Below are positions 62,395 to 64,000 of a DNA stretch of 64,000 bases, one piece after another (the first letter of the stretch is position 1; every line of letters begins with the position of its first letter). This DNA comes from Haliea sp. (GTDB lineage Bacteria; Pseudomonadota; Gammaproteobacteria; Pseudomonadales; Halieaceae): assembly GCA_016704305.1 (NCBI GenBank), contig JADJAL010000015.1:62001-126000 (forward strand). The letters run 5' to 3'. A model generated the notes under the pieces. That model saw nothing but the letters and a program-made list of their open reading frames with translations. It did not search any database and had not been told where the DNA came from. A program made the translations under genes and the position numbers.

Positions 62395-64000
62395 ATGCAA
62401 TCATGGATGATGGGCCTGGTGTCGGGCATCGTGCTCGCCGGCTTCTGGCCGGCGCTGCCACCCTGGCCGATATTGCTCGTATTCGCTGGCGTCGCCATTG
62501 CTGCGCATATCAGGCCTACCCCGCTGATGGTATTTACAGGCGGACTCGCCCTCGGACCGGCTCTGGGCATGATCCATGGCACTCAATTGTTGCAAAGCCG
62601 TATCGCGGCAGAGTGTGTTGGCATGCCCATTACAGTGAAAGGCACAGTATCTTCCCTGCCCAGGGTAAGCCAGATGCCCGACAGGGGCAGGATGCAACGC
62701 TTCGAAATGATGGTCGCGGAGCTGTTGCCGCAACAGTGCGAGGGACCGCAAAAATCCTGTTGTCCTATTACGGCGAGCAGACAATTGCGCCCGGTGATGA
62801 GTGGCAGTTTGAAGTAAAGCTGAAGAAGCCCTGGGGCCTGGCGAATCCCGGTGTCTTCAACCTGCAGGCGTGGTTCGCTCAGAATGGTGTCGATGCCGTG
62901 GGCAGCGTGCGCGAATCGGGAAAGACGCAACAGCGCCTCGCCCAGGCAGTAAACATTTGGTCACTGCCAGATCGCCTGCGACAGAAGATTAATGAGCACA
63001 TTGGCGAACAACCCCTCACTGCGGAGTCGGCCGCGATCCTACGCGCGGTTACGGTAGCCGACGGCAGCGGCATCGAGCCGAAGCTTTGGTTCCTGTTCCA
63101 GCAATTTGGCCTCAGCCACCTGCTGGTCGTCTCCGGTACGCACGTGACCATGGTGGCTGCCGCAGGTTTTATTCTGGGTGCTGTGTGCCTGCGCCTGTTG
63201 GCGCCGCTGTCGTCCAGACTGCGCTGGCTGCCGGGCGCAGCCGCTATCCTGTCGGCCTGCTTCTACGGCGCGCTGGCGGGGCTGACTCTACCGGTTCAGC
63301 GCGCGCTGTGCATGTTGTTTTGTTTTGTCCTTGCCGGCCTTGTCGGACGGCGCAGCGGCGCCGCCAACAGTCTGCTTCTGGCCGCCAGCGTCGTGCTCGT
63401 ACTCACCCCTCTGGCAGCCGTGGGCAGCGGATTCTGGCTGTCCTTTGGCGCGGTCGGCGCTCTGGTGTGGTGTGCGCTCTGGCAGCGCGGTCTCGGTGGG
63501 GGCATGCGACTGCTACAGACACAGGCTGCGATGTCCCTGTTCATGCTGCCGCTAGGCGCGCTGTTCTTTGGCGGCGGCAGCATGATCGCAATGCTGGCCA
63601 ATCTGCTGATGATACCGCTGCTCGGCTGGGTGGTGGTGCCGCTGGCACTGCTGGCCGCAGTGTGCTTTCTGGGTGGTTGGGACGTGGCTGCCGTGCTCTG
63701 GCAACTGGCGGCGTGGCCGCTCGACAAGGTGCCGCCATTCGCGCATGAACTGTCTGGTGTCGCCAGCGAATGGTTGCCGTGCCGCTGACAGCCGATCTCA
63801 TGCTGGTGCTCCTGACGGTGCTGTCGGTGGCGCTCTGGCAGTGCCAGGCCGCAGTGCGCTGAAGCTGCTGGCATTGCTGCTGGCTGTGCCGATGCTGTTG
63901 CCAATTGACGTCTATTCACGGGCGGCGTCCCAGGAAACTGAGGTGACCGTGCTCGATGTCGGGCAGGGTACTGCGGTTGTCGTGCGCTCAGGGCGACGCG
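62395..64000 (+). CDS. comEC: DNA internalization protein ComEC/Rec2, frameshifted, runs off the window
   Basis: A channel protein for DNA uptake in natural transformation. The N-terminal membrane helices and a DUF4131 region come first, then the competence domain with LSHLLVVSGTHVTMVA and many helices (AALAxC-type SACFYGALAGLTLPVQRALCMLF). The metallo-beta-lactamase domain begins at VTVLDVGQGTAVVV just before the window ends. The frame is broken near 62747 (one G missing), 63773 (one G missing; repaired EWLAVPLTADLM) and about 63838. ATG 62395 was chosen for family fit; upstream starts are possible. Confidence 0.88.

Overview
This 64 kb window is a moderately GC-rich, densely packed chromosomal segment of a gammaproteobacterium. 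Several blocks have the gene order I recall from Pseudomonas: ppiB/glnS-cysS-folD-tRNAs, dnaX-ybaB-recR, rnd-ycgL-ycgN, topA/lexA, and methylthioinosine phosphorylase-csiV-mfd-gap-nqrABCDEF-lolCDE-comEC. Na+-NQR, an arsenosugar-type gene set, a PQQ alcohol dehydrogenase and an amidohydrolase/GST/SnoaL set suggest a marine lineage, possibly Cellvibrionales/Halieaceae-like. That placement is inference. I saw no transposase, phage gene, CRISPR array or plasmid function.

Layout. 0-2.6 kb: end of a DUF58 gene and a TgpA-like transglutaminase. 2.6-7.2 kb: acnB, a DUF1289 protein, miaE, ppiB. 7.3-14.6 kb: glnS, cysS, folD, tRNA-Pro, nagA, a ThuA-like lipoprotein, tRNA-His and tRNA-Arg. 14.7-19.4 kb: two arsenosugar-type glycosyltransferases, the radical SAM protein ArsS, and a VTT-membrane/FAD-disulfide-oxidoreductase fusion, translationally coupled in pairs. 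19.4-24.7 kb: SRP RNA, dnaX with an E. coli-like frameshift site, ybaB, recR, rnd, ycgL, ycgN. 24.8-30.1 kb: MoxR ATPase with a VWA partner, a SpoU methyltransferase, an IclR regulator, a glutaredoxin-like protein, a universal stress protein. 30.1-34.3 kb: topA, and lexA with two SOS boxes. 34.5-44.8 kb is the more accessory part: quinohemoprotein alcohol dehydrogenase, luciferase-like oxidoreductase, moaCDE, flavin reductase, NUDIX hydrolase, Bcp peroxiredoxin, metallo-beta-lactamase-fold hydrolase, and an amidohydrolase-GST-SnoaL set. 45-50.3 kb: methylthioinosine phosphorylase, csiV, mfd. 50.4-58.5 kb: long-form GAPDH and nqrABCDEF with nqrM. 58.5-64 kb: lolC-lolD-lolE, a DUF2062 protein and the start of comEC, which runs off the window.

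Roughly twenty one-base (rarely two-base) indels interrupt otherwise well-conserved genes, including genes expected to be essential (lolD, lolE) and several nqr genes. Nearly all lie in short homopolymers and the downstream frame always resumes the same protein. I read these as sequence or assembly errors and annotate each such gene across its full span.

Most interesting signals: the arsenosugar-type cluster with its fused membrane oxidoreductase; the dnaX slippery site; a likely ATT start for nagA; a large imperfect inverted repeat downstream of cysS; a promoter followed by three 21-bp-period tandem repeats upstream of the methylthioinosine phosphorylase gene; and an nqr locus that keeps nqrM but has no apbE beside it.
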